From the NCBI GenBank assembly GCA_964347035.1, contig CAYFXE010000014.1, positions 3,660-67,659 on the forward strand: DNA of 64,000 nt, in the 5' to 3' direction. The position numbers and the translations under genes were made by a program. Numbering within the stretch: the stretch's first letter is position 1; every line of letters starts with the position of its first letter. Positions 51,845 through 60,280 of this stretch are shown piece by piece. Source of the DNA: CAYFXE01 sp964347035 (GTDB taxonomy: Bacteria; Acidobacteriota; Aminicenantia; Aminicenantales; Aminicenantaceae). The notes under the pieces are model-generated. The model had not been told where the DNA came from. It ran no database searches and saw only the letters and a program-made list of their open reading frames with translations.

Positions 51845-52842
51845 CGAACTTCGGAGTTCTCAGGGTTGCTTTCTCCAACGCCGATGATCTCGTCGGCTCG
51901 CTTTATGATATTTTCGGAGAATTCAAGGCTTTGCTTCTTGGCCGCATCCAGATTAAGATACAATCGCAATTTATCCATGTATTGAATCGGAATATCTCCC
52001 GGACTATCTCCATTCTTGACCCTGATCGCGATAATGGCGGCCTTATAACCCATATCAAAGAAATCCCAACCTAAAGCTGCACAGGCCCCATGATGAGTGG
52101 AGAGGATGAAGCCACCGAAGAGAGGAATGGCATTTTCTTCCGCAACCCGGCCTACAGCATCGAAAGAAGCATTGATGGTATTGTCAGATATTTGATAAAA
52201 CGCATCGATTTTTCTGTTGATAAGCGACTGGGCAGAAAGCAGAACTTCGCTTTTGTTGACTATCGGTATGGCGACAATTTCCAGGCCGAGGTCCTGGGCT
52301 GCTTCTCTCGCTAAATCTAAATAAAAGGTGGAATTGACTTCTGAAGGGGTCCACAGAGTCCCTATTCTTTTCGCATCGGGGAGAACTTCTTTGAGGAAGA
52401 TCAGGCTTTCCCTAATCGGTCCTTTCGAGGAAACTCCGGAGACATTCGGCCGATGATCTTCGGCTGAATTTCCTGCTCCGGCAAGGAAAGGATTCGCCAC
52501 CGAAGAAAAAACGATGGGAATCTCGCGTGTTGCGTGGAGGGCAGCCTGGAGACTCGGAGTCGAAAACGCGACGATCATATCCACCTTCTTCTTGACAAAT
52601 TCCCGAGCGATACGCTGCACTTCAGGTATGTCTCCCATCCCATTCCTGATGATAAGACGGATATTCACACCATCGATCAACCCATTATCCTCCAATGCTC
52701 GGAGAAATCCCTTCCGAACCTCATTCAACGTGGGGGCATCATCGACTTGAAAGATCCCGATGGTGTAAAGATCATCCTGAGGTTTTTTGCAACAAGGAAA
52801 GAGAATAAGGTAAAGAACAAGGAGAGCGGCGAATTTACGCAT
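51841..52842 (-). CDS. ABC-type substrate-binding protein (TrpX/PF04392-like)
   Basis: A 333-residue exported protein. Residues 1-17 form a lipoprotein-like signal, MRKFAALLVLYLILFPC, with Cys17 as a possible lipid site, though Pro at -1 is unusual. The rest matches the PF04392 periplasmic binding family: YTIGIFQVDDAPTLNEVRKGF, then VFSSVANPF and DAFYQISDNTINASFDAV. The related TrpX binds tryptophan or similar amino acids. No permease or ATPase genes are adjacent. It heads the unit that contains penicillin acylase, ptsN, the PII-like gene and two antiporters. Confidence 0.85.
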   Translation of the reverse strand: MRKFAALLVLYLILFPCCKKPQDDLYTIGIFQVDDAPTLNEVRKGFLRALEDNGLIDGVNIRLIIRNGMGDIPEVQRIAREFVKKKVDMIVAFSTPSLQAALHATREIPIVFSSVANPFLAGAGNSAEDHRPNVSGVSSKGPIRESLIFLKEVLPDAKRIGTLWTPSEVNSTFYLDLAREAAQDLGLEIVAIPIVNKSEVLLSAQSLINRKIDAFYQISDNTINASFDAVGRVAEENAIPLFGGFILSTHHGACAALGWDFFDMGYKAAIIAIRVKNGDSPGDIPIQYMDKLRLYLNLDAAKKQSLEFSENIIKRADEIIGVGESNPENSEVR

Positions 52843-52869
52843 GAGTAATTTCCTGAATTTATCTTAAAC

Positions 52870-52898
52870 ATCATAATCAAAAAACATCTCAGCCGCAA
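52870..52898 (-). promoter_or_regulatory. Promoter of the six-gene substrate-binding/antiporter unit
   Basis: Minus strand TTGCGG (52898-52893), 17-base spacer, TATGAT (52875-52870); start near 52863, about 20 bases before the ATG, with CAGGA as ribosome site. Confidence 0.45.
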
Positions 52899-52926
52899 TC
52901 TTTTTTTCTTCAAGGAGACGTTCCCG

Positions 52927-52955
52927 TTGGAAATTTAACGGCGTTCGTTTAAAAT
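52927..52955 (+). promoter_or_regulatory. Promoter of DUF72-lysA
   Basis: TTGGAA (52927-52932), 17-base spacer, TAAAAT (52950-52955). The start point would be at about 52962, only about two bases before the ATG at 52964, and no ribosome site exists, so the message may be leaderless. Confidence 0.5.
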
Positions 52956-52963
52956 AAATCCTG

Positions 52964-53866
52964 ATGAACCGCTATTATATCGGGACAGCTGGCTGGAGCT
53001 ACAAAGACTGGGAAGGTATTGTCTATCCTGAGAGAAAAGAGCGCGGTTTTCATCCTTTGATATTCCTCGCCAAGTATATCAATATCGTCGAAATCAACAG
53101 CACCTTCTACAGATCTCCTCCAATGGCCATGTCTCTTTCCTGGATTAAAAAAGTGGAAAGGCATCCTGATTTTCTTTTTTCTGTTAAGCTTCATCAAATC
53201 TTCACCCATAAGAGAGACGATTTCACCACAAAGGACGTGGACGATTTCAAGTTTGGCATCGAACCTTTGAGAGCTAAGCACAAGCTGGCGGCGATTCTCA
53301 TCCAATTCCCCTGGTCATTCATCGGAACATCTGCCAATACCGATTATCTGATCAACCTGTTCGAGTCATTCTCGGACTATCCCTTGGCTTTAGAGATTAG
53401 ACATTCTTCCTGGAACACCCCTCAATTCTACACACTCCTTTCCGATTATCACATCGGCTTCTGCAATATCGATCAACCCCTCTTCCAGAATTCCATCCCC
53501 CCCACTGCTATCTGTACCAACCCTCAATTTTCCTACGTCCGACTCCACGGCCGCAATTACAAGAATTGGTTCAAAGAGGATGCAGGTCGAGATGCCAGGT
53601 ATGACTACCTCTATACAAAAAATGAACTCGACGAATGGATCCAAAGGATCAAAGAATTAGGAAAGAAAAGTGACAAAGTCTACGTCATCACCAATAATCA
53701 CTATCAGGGTCAGGCTCTCGCCAATGCTCTCCAGATCAAGAATAAGATCACAGGAAAAAAATTGGATATCCCTCATGACCTTATTAAAAAATATCCACTT
53801 CTTCAGGAAATCATAGATAAAATAAAAAGCGGACAGCTCGATCTTTTTGGTGAGGACAAAGGCTAG
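52964..53866 (+). CDS. DUF72 protein
   Basis: A 300-residue protein of the DUF72/YecE family, a TIM-barrel-like fold. Diagnostic segments are YYIGTAGWSYKDWEGIVYPE at the N terminus, VEINSTFYRSPP, and YVRLHGRNYKNW in the middle. The biochemical function is unknown. It is followed after about 19 bp by lysA in the same direction. Transcription appears to begin right at the start codon. No signal peptide. Confidence 0.9.
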   Translation: MNRYYIGTAGWSYKDWEGIVYPERKERGFHPLIFLAKYINIVEINSTFYRSPPMAMSLSWIKKVERHPDFLFSVKLHQIFTHKRDDFTTKDVDDFKFGIEPLRAKHKLAAILIQFPWSFIGTSANTDYLINLFESFSDYPLALEIRHSSWNTPQFYTLLSDYHIGFCNIDQPLFQNSIPPTAICTNPQFSYVRLHGRNYKNWFKEDAGRDARYDYLYTKNELDEWIQRIKELGKKSDKVYVITNNHYQGQALANALQIKNKITGKKLDIPHDLIKKYPLLQEIIDKIKSGQLDLFGEDKG

Positions 53867-53885
53867 CTAGCTTTCAGGTAAAGTG

Positions 53886-55127
53886 ATGTGGTGGGAAAAT
53901 AATTTTCTTGAGTGCGAAGAGGGGAAACTGTATGTCGGGAAGAAGGAGGTCTCAAGATTAGCCGACAAGTATGGAACGCCTCTTTTCGTCTATAGCCAAA
54001 CTCAGATCTTGACCAATTTCCAAAAGCTCCTTCAGGCCTTCTGTTCCCATTCGTCCTTAGACATCAGAATTCACTATGCGATGAAGGCCAATCCCAACCA
54101 AAACATACTAAAAATACTCAAAGAGGCTGGAGCCTGGATTGATGCGGTTTCTCCTGGGGAAGTATCGCGGGCTCTTAACTTAGGATTCAAAGGTGGTCAA
54201 ATTCTTTTTACCGGAACTTCTGTTAGCACTATGGACCTCCAATCAGTTTTTGAACACGAACAAGTAATTATCAATATAGATGCCGAAGAGCAACTAGAGC
54301 TGATGAAGGAGACTAGAGATAAGCAGTTTCCAGGAAAAAAGTTCAAAGTTTCTATCCGTTGGAACCCGGGCATTGGCTCAGGTTTTAATCCTAAGGTCGT
54401 CACAGCAGGAGAAAGAGCCCCGGATGACACTCCGATCAAGTTTGGAGTTGAGGAAAAGAAGGTCATCCCTGTCTTCAAAAAAGCCGTGGATTATGGATTT
54501 ATCCCTCTCGGCCTCCACCAGCATCTCGGCTCTGGATGGATTAAAGAAGATTATGAGGAAGTCCGACACGCTGTGGATAAAATGATCGAAAAGGCTGTGG
54601 CACTACAAGATGAGGGATTCAGCCTCGAGTTCCTGGACTTCGGTGGTGGGTTTGGCCCGAGATATTCCGAAGATCAGGAAGTTTTTCCTCTTGAAAAATA
54701 TGCCGAGCATATCTGTCGAAAGATATCCCAATCCAAGATCAATATAAAAGCCATTGCCTTAGAGCCTGGAAAATATCTAGTCGGAGATGCAGGGGTTCTG
54801 CTTCTCAGCGTGGAGTACTTAAAAGAGAGTTATGGAAACCTTTTCGCTTCTGTTAACGCGGGAACGTTCAACACCGTTCCCCGACTGGCTATTTACACCC
54901 AAGCCCAACACCCAATCATCAACTGTTCGAACCTGAAGACTGAGGAGAGAGTAAGAATAACCGTGGCCGGGAATCTCTGCGAAACTGGAGATGTCTTCGG
55001 TAAAGAGATTCTCTTACCACCTACCAAAAGGGGCGATATACTCGCCATCCTCTGTGCTGGAGCCTATTGCCGCAGTATGGCCTCCACTTTTAACCTGAGA
55101 GATATCCCGAAGGAAATTATAGTCTAA
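53886..55127 (+). CDS. lysA: Diaminopimelate decarboxylase
   Basis: A 413-residue PLP enzyme of the alanine-racemase-fold group IV. The PLP lysine is Lys67 in IHYAMKANPN; HQHLGSGW and LDFGGGFGPRYSE are further cofactor-binding motifs, and EPGKYLVGDAGVLL with the late CAGAYCRSMAS supplies the dimer active site. It makes lysine from meso-diaminopimelate. The start is ATG 53886, behind AGG; a GTG three bases earlier is the alternative. It probably shares a message with the DUF72 gene. Confidence 0.92.
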   Translation: MWWENNFLECEEGKLYVGKKEVSRLADKYGTPLFVYSQTQILTNFQKLLQAFCSHSSLDIRIHYAMKANPNQNILKILKEAGAWIDAVSPGEVSRALNLGFKGGQILFTGTSVSTMDLQSVFEHEQVIINIDAEEQLELMKETRDKQFPGKKFKVSIRWNPGIGSGFNPKVVTAGERAPDDTPIKFGVEEKKVIPVFKKAVDYGFIPLGLHQHLGSGWIKEDYEEVRHAVDKMIEKAVALQDEGFSLEFLDFGGGFGPRYSEDQEVFPLEKYAEHICRKISQSKINIKAIALEPGKYLVGDAGVLLLSVEYLKESYGNLFASVNAGTFNTVPRLAIYTQAQHPIINCSNLKTEERVRITVAGNLCETGDVFGKEILLPPTKRGDILAILCAGAYCRSMASTFNLRDIPKEIIV

Positions 55128-55229
55128 GAGATAAAGACACCTATTTTCACTTGAACAGGTTGAGTAAGGCGGAGTCTCGGTATGAAGACGTTTTGGGATT
55201 ATCCCTGCTGAACCGGGAGTTCTTTATTT

Positions 55230-55937
55230 TTATATCAGACCAAGCAGAATTCTGATAGAAGCTGGAGAATCAACCAGCGTATGGCAGATAACCGGACTTA
55301 GAGTGTTCTCTGTTTTAACGTAGCTTAGAGAAACAATGAGACCGGCAAGAAACGTCAGGATAATCATCAGGCTTCCCTCCAGCCACCCTTTACTCCAGTA
55401 GCTGTAGTGCCAGAGAGCGAAGAGAATATTCCCGAGGATAAGGGCTGCTGGCCACTTCCATTTTTTTGCCAACCTGTCCAACAGAAAACCGATAAAGATG
55501 ATTACTTCAATGATTCCTTCGTAGACGATATAGAGATATTCAATCAAGCGCTCGTAAAAAGGTCTAATCTCTCCATGAGAAATTGCTCCCGAAGCTTGGA
55601 TGATGTTTTCTGTAAGAGGCTTAACAATGAGAAACTGGTAACCCATCAAGACAATTCCAGCGATCCCAAAGAATACAAAAGCCCAGAGGATGTTTTATCC
55701 GAGCCTCTGGAAGGCAAAATTAAAACCAGTAAAAAAGGTCTTTTTCTCATAGTTCAGCACAAAGAGATATGTGATAAAGAACATGAGAGCCATCCTAATA
55801 GTCGGGAGAATCCATTTGTTGATACTCCGGAAATCATACAATCGGTTTATCCATGGAAGGAAATAATCAACAAGAAGCCATGAAACGTAAACGAGGAAAA
55901 CAAGAATGATATGTGATGTCCTGATTCTTCCTTCCAT
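55230..55937 (-). pseudogene. CPBP-family intramembrane protease gene with in-frame stop
   Basis: One frame from 55937 to 55230 codes for a helix-rich membrane protein of 235 codons, but codon TAA at 55697-55695 interrupts it. Reading across the stop continues directly into a membrane helix (NILWAFVFFGIAGIVLMG), so the two parts are one gene. Motifs FxxxH (FALWH) and HxxxD (HTLVD) of the CPBP family remain, but the first catalytic motif EExxxR is degraded to IEVIIFI. Both facts suggest an inactive, decaying gene. A sequencing error could explain the stop but not the lost motif. Confidence 0.7.
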
Positions 55938-56089
55938 AAGCCTTCTTTTTACTCCTATATCAAATAATCACATTTTGATGGTGTACAGGATGCATTGTTT
56001 CACTATTTCCACCTCCACAAAATCAATATCTTTTCCACGGCAGCACCCCTGGATTCAGAGTGGGTCTCAACCAGGTTCCTCGGCAGTGA

Positions 56090-56149
56090 TTAAATAAATA
56101 AAAGAGCAAAGAGTATTAATAAAACAACAATAAGAAATATCTTCATCAT
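56090..56149 (-). CDS. 19-residue hydrophobic peptide
   Basis: ATG 56149 to TAA 56090 encodes MMKIFLIVVLLILFALLFI, one complete transmembrane helix. A near-perfect ribosome site AGGAGGG (56160-56154) lies 4 bases upstream. It is 150 bp ahead of the broken CPBP gene on the same strand. Similar tiny membrane peptides act as regulators or toxins elsewhere, but no antisense RNA or second copy was seen. A chance frame is possible. Confidence 0.4.
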   Translation of the reverse strand: MMKIFLIVVLLILFALLFI

Positions 56150-56379
56150 TTTACCCTCCTGACTTCACTTCTTCTTGAAATTCCTATCATTCATTTATTA
56201 TGTTATCAGCAAATTTCATGCCTCAATGACAGTTCCCTCTTTTGATTCAAACTTATCAAGGCAGTCCTATTTTAAATCTGTAAAATTTCTTTACGACTTC
56301 TTTCTCAAATATTTTCTAATTACCCAGTCGCTGGTGGCAAGAGCCAATTTCTGGTAAAAATCAACCCCCCAATTTCATA

Positions 56380-56681
56380 TCAAAGCAGAGAATTTGCCAC
56401 TTCAACCATATGTTCAAAGGCATTCATTCCCTCGGCAGCAAGTCCAACGTGAGCCGTTTTTCCTCGTATCGCAATTTGACAGGTAAAGGCTCTTTTGTTG
56501 GCATTCCAGACAACTCCACTGGCCGGCTCAGGCATCAGCATTCCAAACCGAACTGAGGCAAGAGCCCTGATTCGATGAGTTAGTGTGTTCCTAGTCTTCC
56601 GCCTGTTTCCTCATCAGGAACAAAGGAAAAGACGACCCTTCCTTTAAGCCTCACGTCGAGTTCCTTTATGGTGAGGAGAGT
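56380..56681 (-). pseudogene. M20-family peptidase fragment, broken
   Basis: From about 56681 down, the sequence encodes the middle of an M20 metallopeptidase: TIKELDVRLKGRVVFSFVPDE with the catalytic-site motif DEETGG, then a TAA (56580-56582), then after a frame change MPEPASGVVWNANKRAFTC and IRGKTAHVGLAAEGMNAFEH, ending at TGA 56380. This is roughly 100 residues around the start of the dimerisation domain; both the N-terminal zinc half and the C-terminal end are absent. The first 30 residues are read as the tail of the nitroreductase gene upstream. Confidence 0.75.
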
Positions 56682-57641
56682 AAAATGGAAAAACGTGGTA
56701 TAGAAGCCTGTCCCGTAACCAAGTGCTCGGGCTGCAATCATCAGGTAGCCTGCTGCCAGAGTTCCATCGTAAAGGATATAGTCCGGATTCTCAACTTCGG
56801 AATCAACGAGCACAGCGACATAAACCGGAGCAGAAAGGGCGTTTTCCAAGGTCTTTTTGACAACACCCTTAACCCGGGCAAATTCTTCCTCTGAGGGAAA
56901 TTTCTTCTGTTGATATATCTCCAGATACCACGAAGAAGCAGCCTCTTTTAAACGATCGAGCCTTTTCCTGTCCTGAACAACGAGAAACTTCCACGGCTGC
57001 TGGTTTCCGGCTGTGGGAGCAAAGTGGGCTGCTTCGAGAATTTTCATGATATGCTCCATCGGTACAGGATCTGACTTAAATTTACGTACCGTGCGCCTGT
57101 CTCTTATGACATTTAAGACGTGCGTCTGCTCTTGCGTATATTTAATCTCAGATTCGGGATGAGAAAGATAATGGCTGATTGGCGTACAAACGTCTGCGAC
57201 GACTTTCCACATCTCGTCTTCTCTATGGAATATCAAGGTGAAATAGGAGTCGAGGGAATACGTTTCTCCACTGGCTATCTTTTGCCGGTAATAGAATAGC
57301 GCTGTCCTGTATCCATAATCCTTCCCCTCATGAACCTCCAGAAGTTTAACTGGCATTTCCCAGTCTTTATCCAGAAACCAATCCTGATGAAACTTATAGT
57401 ATTCTCTTCGAGAATCGATGAGCTCTCCTCGGCTTGTCAAAAAGAAAAATTTCTCCTGATCTGTCACCGTGGTGAATAGGGTTTCTAAATCAGATTCCTG
57501 AATGGCTCGCACATAAATCCCGAATGTCTCTTTTAAAGATAATCCAGGACGATTCCGATTCGTGGAGTAAAGCGAACCTGGGCTAAAAACAAGGATCATG
57601 AATATGGCCATCCATAAGGAGTATTTTTGTCGTCTAATCAT
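56580..57641 (-). CDS. Exported protein: NTF2-like domain plus nitroreductase domain, with M20-derived tail
   Basis: A 353-residue protein. Signal peptide about 1-25; an NTF2/SnoaL-like region about 30-155 (IYVRAIQESDLETLFTTVTDQ ... WKVVADVC); then a nitroreductase FMN domain about 175-320 (VIRDRRTVRKFKSDPVP, HFAPTAGNQQPWKFLVVQD, ARALGYGTGFYTT). The normal nitroreductase end is missing; from about residue 322 the sequence is an M20 peptidase piece, and it stops in the middle of that domain. It therefore looks like a fusion created by deletion. ATG 57641 is chosen because AAAGGAGG lies 7 bases upstream. FMN binding or activity of the truncated domain is doubtful. Confidence 0.72.
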   Translation of the reverse strand: MIRRQKYSLWMAIFMILVFSPGSLYSTNRNRPGLSLKETFGIYVRAIQESDLETLFTTVTDQEKFFFLTSRGELIDSRREYYKFHQDWFLDKDWEMPVKLLEVHEGKDYGYRTALFYYRQKIASGETYSLDSYFTLIFHREDEMWKVVADVCTPISHYLSHPESEIKYTQEQTHVLNVIRDRRTVRKFKSDPVPMEHIMKILEAAHFAPTAGNQQPWKFLVVQDRKRLDRLKEAASSWYLEIYQQKKFPSEEEFARVKGVVKKTLENALSAPVYVAVLVDSEVENPDYILYDGTLAAGYLMIAARALGYGTGFYTTFFHFTLLTIKELDVRLKGRVVFSFVPDEETGGRLGTH

Positions 57642-57793
57642 CTTAACCTCCTTTTCCCGATTACCAAGATTTTGGATGCTATGAATACCTTCTCTGTAAC
57701 GTCCCCTCTTTTTCATTTCGCAATGACAGCAGATGGAATTTGAAGTGAGCTATGAACTATATAACTCATCCTCAAAAAGAAATTTCCTGCCGA

Positions 57794-58354
57794 TTATTTT
57801 CTCTTGAATCGATTCAAGAAGGCATACTCATCGAATGATTTTCTCGGTGGCCTCTGTTTCTCCAAGGCCACTTGTTTTTCTGATAGTATCGGGCTCAGCT
57901 TATCCGCATGCCTGCCGACGATAATCAGGGTGATCACCTTATACTCCTCTGGAATCCCGAGGATTTCCCTTGTCTTTTTGGGACTGAATCCAGCAATTGG
58001 ATGAGCCACCAACCCGAGCTCAGTGGCTCTAAGGATAAGAAAAGCTGTGGCCAAACCACAGTCGAACTGATGATACTCCCTGTCTTTGATGAGGCAGTCG
58101 TCCTCTTTCCGACTGAAAACGGCGATAATCATCGAAGCGGCTTGGGCCCATTCATTTCCCTTGGAGAGAGCTTCGTGCATGTTCTTCAACGATCCGGATT
58201 CGCAGACGAACACAAACCGAGTGGGCTGATTATTGAAACACGAAGGCGCCAACTGCGCACTCTGGGCTAAATCCTTGATTAGCTCTATTGTGATCTCCTC
58301 ATGCTCTAAAGACCGGTAGGCCCTTCTCTCATGAATGGCTTGGATGACATCCAT
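57794..58354 (-). CDS. Nitroreductase-family protein
   Basis: A 186-residue cytoplasmic FMN oxidoreductase. The N-terminal FMN phosphate contact is IHERRAYRSLE, followed by APSCFNNQPTRFVFV and the C-terminal GLVAHPIAGFSPKKTREIL with VITLIIVGR. Substrate unknown; the family reduces nitro groups, quinones or flavin-like compounds. AAAGGAG precedes ATG 58354. It is 65 bp after the HgcA-HgcB-like fusion gene on the same strand, so likely in the same message and perhaps a redox partner of the corrinoid protein. Confidence 0.88.
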   Translation of the reverse strand: MDVIQAIHERRAYRSLEHEEITIELIKDLAQSAQLAPSCFNNQPTRFVFVCESGSLKNMHEALSKGNEWAQAASMIIAVFSRKEDDCLIKDREYHQFDCGLATAFLILRATELGLVAHPIAGFSPKKTREILGIPEEYKVITLIIVGRHADKLSPILSEKQVALEKQRPPRKSFDEYAFLNRFKRK

Positions 58355-58419
58355 TTATGTCTCCTTTCATCTCAAACGAAGAAATATTACTTTTTAATAA
58401 ATCGAAGATAGCCTCCAAT

Positions 58420-59574
58420 TCAAGAAGATGAGGAAATTTTAATGCGTCTTCCCGAAAGACTTATTTTTTTTCGTCTGACAACCTCGGGCAGAATTTCTTC
58501 ACCTCGATCGTTTTTAAGTCTAAGAGCATCATGAGGACACTGGACGATGCAAGCCCCACAACCGATACACTGCGAAGCACCAGGCATCGTGGCTCTATGG
58601 CTCTCTTTTTTCATTTCAAAACAGGCCCTCGGACAAACCTCTTCACAAACACCAGCTCCTTGACACTTTTTGAGATCAAGAGTCACTCTAAATAAACTCT
58701 CCTTGCTGTAAGGACTTTTGTAAAAAGGACTGGTTCCCTTCAGCTCCAGACTGAGCATGACCACAGCCACAAAGGAGATAAGTCCCCAGCGGACAATAAA
58801 ATTCCAATCGATTCGGGCAAGAAAAAGGCTGTACCCAAAAAGAACAAGAAGGATCATGCTCCAAAGGATCATCTGGAATCCACCTAGACCAAAAGTCAGA
58901 TGAAAGAATCCGATTCGTTTTCCTTCTGAACGGAGGAGAGGGCTGTAGATTGGGAAAGAGATAAATATCAGGAGCCCTAATCCCCATATCAAAATTACTG
59001 TAGAGATGAGTCCCTCACGCCAGAAGAAAAAGAGAGCCAGAACCACAATGATGGATACCGGAAAAGCCCAGGCAACTCCCATCTCTAACCGTTGGCCAAC
59101 AGGGAATTTCACTTGTCCCATTATCTGAGTCTTCTTCATACCAGATTCAATGTAGAGAGGAATATCTTTAGCATAAACAGGGCCCCAGGCGATCTGCCAA
59201 CCGGTTTTTTCCGTGATGACTTTAGCTTCGATGCCGCAAGCAGCCAATTGAGGGAGGATGACAATCTTGCTCTCAACAAGTTTCTCGATACCACTCGTCT
59301 TTATCACAGAAACGACATCATGATTGGTGAAGTGCCCTCCCGCAGAGGCACACCAGACATTGATGCCGTGGCTGTCGGCGATAAGCAGATAGGCGTCCAT
59401 GCCGTCGAGGGCGCGCTTCACCCTTTGAACGGTCAGGTGATAATTACAGGTGAGAAAGACAGGCGAATCTTTCCCCGGGTTCCCGACTCTCACCAAACCA
59501 GTCTTACATGGAAAGGGCAGAAGCCTCAGAATCGTTTCACCAATGGTAGTGAGTAAAAACATAAGAGTTTTCAT
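58420..59574 (-). CDS. HgcA/HgcB-like fusion: corrinoid domain, membrane domain and 2[4Fe-4S] ferredoxin domain
   Basis: A 384-residue protein. Residues about 25-165 match the corrinoid-binding domain of HgcA: PVFLTCNYHLTVQRVKRALD, then the cap helix NVWCA (72-76) with Cys75 as the expected lower ligand of cobalt. The HgcA motif NVWCAAGK is here NVWCASAGGHFT, lacking the Lys. About five membrane helices span roughly 170-300, as in HgcA. A ferredoxin domain follows: C-x5-C-x3-C-x3-C and CIGCGACIVQC, as in HgcB, but without HgcB's C-terminal cysteine pair. HgcA methylates mercury; the changed motif and the fusion suggest another methyl acceptor. The start overlaps the methyltransferase stop in ATGA. 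Confidence 0.85.
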   Translation of the reverse strand: MKTLMFLLTTIGETILRLLPFPCKTGLVRVGNPGKDSPVFLTCNYHLTVQRVKRALDGMDAYLLIADSHGINVWCASAGGHFTNHDVVSVIKTSGIEKLVESKIVILPQLAACGIEAKVITEKTGWQIAWGPVYAKDIPLYIESGMKKTQIMGQVKFPVGQRLEMGVAWAFPVSIIVVLALFFFWREGLISTVILIWGLGLLIFISFPIYSPLLRSEGKRIGFFHLTFGLGGFQMILWSMILLVLFGYSLFLARIDWNFIVRWGLISFVAVVMLSLELKGTSPFYKSPYSKESLFRVTLDLKKCQGAGVCEEVCPRACFEMKKESHRATMPGASQCIGCGACIVQCPHDALRLKNDRGEEILPEVVRRKKISLSGRRIKISSSS

Positions 59575-60239
59575 CGCCCCTGCTCTACAGGTTTTCTGGC
59601 CACCAGTTCAAGAAAATTCTCCCCTCGGTTCAGCCTTCGAGAGACGATACCCAATCCTGAATCTTTTACTCTATCGGGAAATCGCTCTAGAGCCTTTGTC
59701 CTTGATCCTGCAAATAGAAAAACAACGATAGATAAAAAGAATCGGATGACTTGATGTGCAAATTTTTTAAAAATCTTTTCTGGCTGCACCTCATCGGCAA
59801 CGAGCAACAGGCCACCTGGAATCAGGATTCTTCCGATTTCCCTTAGAGCGAATTGAATCTCATCCTCACTCAGCTCCGAAAAGCAAAGCCCACTCATGAC
59901 AACGTCGTAACATTCATCCTTCTCTATTTCTAATTCTGCTACTCCCATCTCATGAAATTCAATGTTTTGAGAGACGTTGGCTTTTTCAACCCGGGTCCGC
60001 GCTACATCTAACATCCGAGGATTGACATCGATTCCCTTCACTCGAGCCGCCCTTGCGGCAGCGCGAAGGGTTAAGGCTCCGGTTCCACATCCGATGTCAA
60101 GAACGCGGTCTCCATTTTTGATATGAGCGGTCAAGCGATCGTAAGCGCCGCTGATTTTGCCTAGTGTGAGAAGACGAATTCCCCAATCATATCTTTTGGG
60201 CAGGAATTCAAGGAGTTTCATCAAAATGTAAATGCTCAC
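59571..60239 (-). CDS. SAM-dependent methyltransferase coupled to the corrinoid protein (CpaM-like)
   Basis: A 222-residue class I methyltransferase. Motif I is VLDIGCGTGALTLRAA near residues 46-61, followed by GIDVNPRMLDVA and the motif DVVMSGLCFSELSEDE; the C terminus has a hydrophobic helix (VIRFFLSIVVFLFAG) that may touch the membrane. It precedes and overlaps the HgcA/HgcB-like fusion gene by 4 bases, so it probably methylates that protein's corrinoid or its product. I recall public annotation using the name corrinoid protein-associated methyltransferase for such neighbours. The start is GTG 60239, with AGGA 7 bases upstream. Confidence 0.85.
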   Translation of the reverse strand: MSIYILMKLLEFLPKRYDWGIRLLTLGKISGAYDRLTAHIKNGDRVLDIGCGTGALTLRAAARAARVKGIDVNPRMLDVARTRVEKANVSQNIEFHEMGVAELEIEKDECYDVVMSGLCFSELSEDEIQFALREIGRILIPGGLLLVADEVQPEKIFKKFAHQVIRFFLSIVVFLFAGSRTKALERFPDRVKDSGLGIVSRRLNRGENFLELVARKPVEQGR

Positions 60240-60280
60240 TCGGAAATCCTCAGGAAATTCCCAAAAATGATCCTAAAACA

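Noticed and set aside
58420..59574. Calling the corrinoid protein a genuine mercury methylase (HgcA).
   Set aside because: The motif NVWCAAGK is altered, the ferredoxin part is fused and the HgcB C-terminal cysteines are absent, so mercury methylation cannot be claimed.
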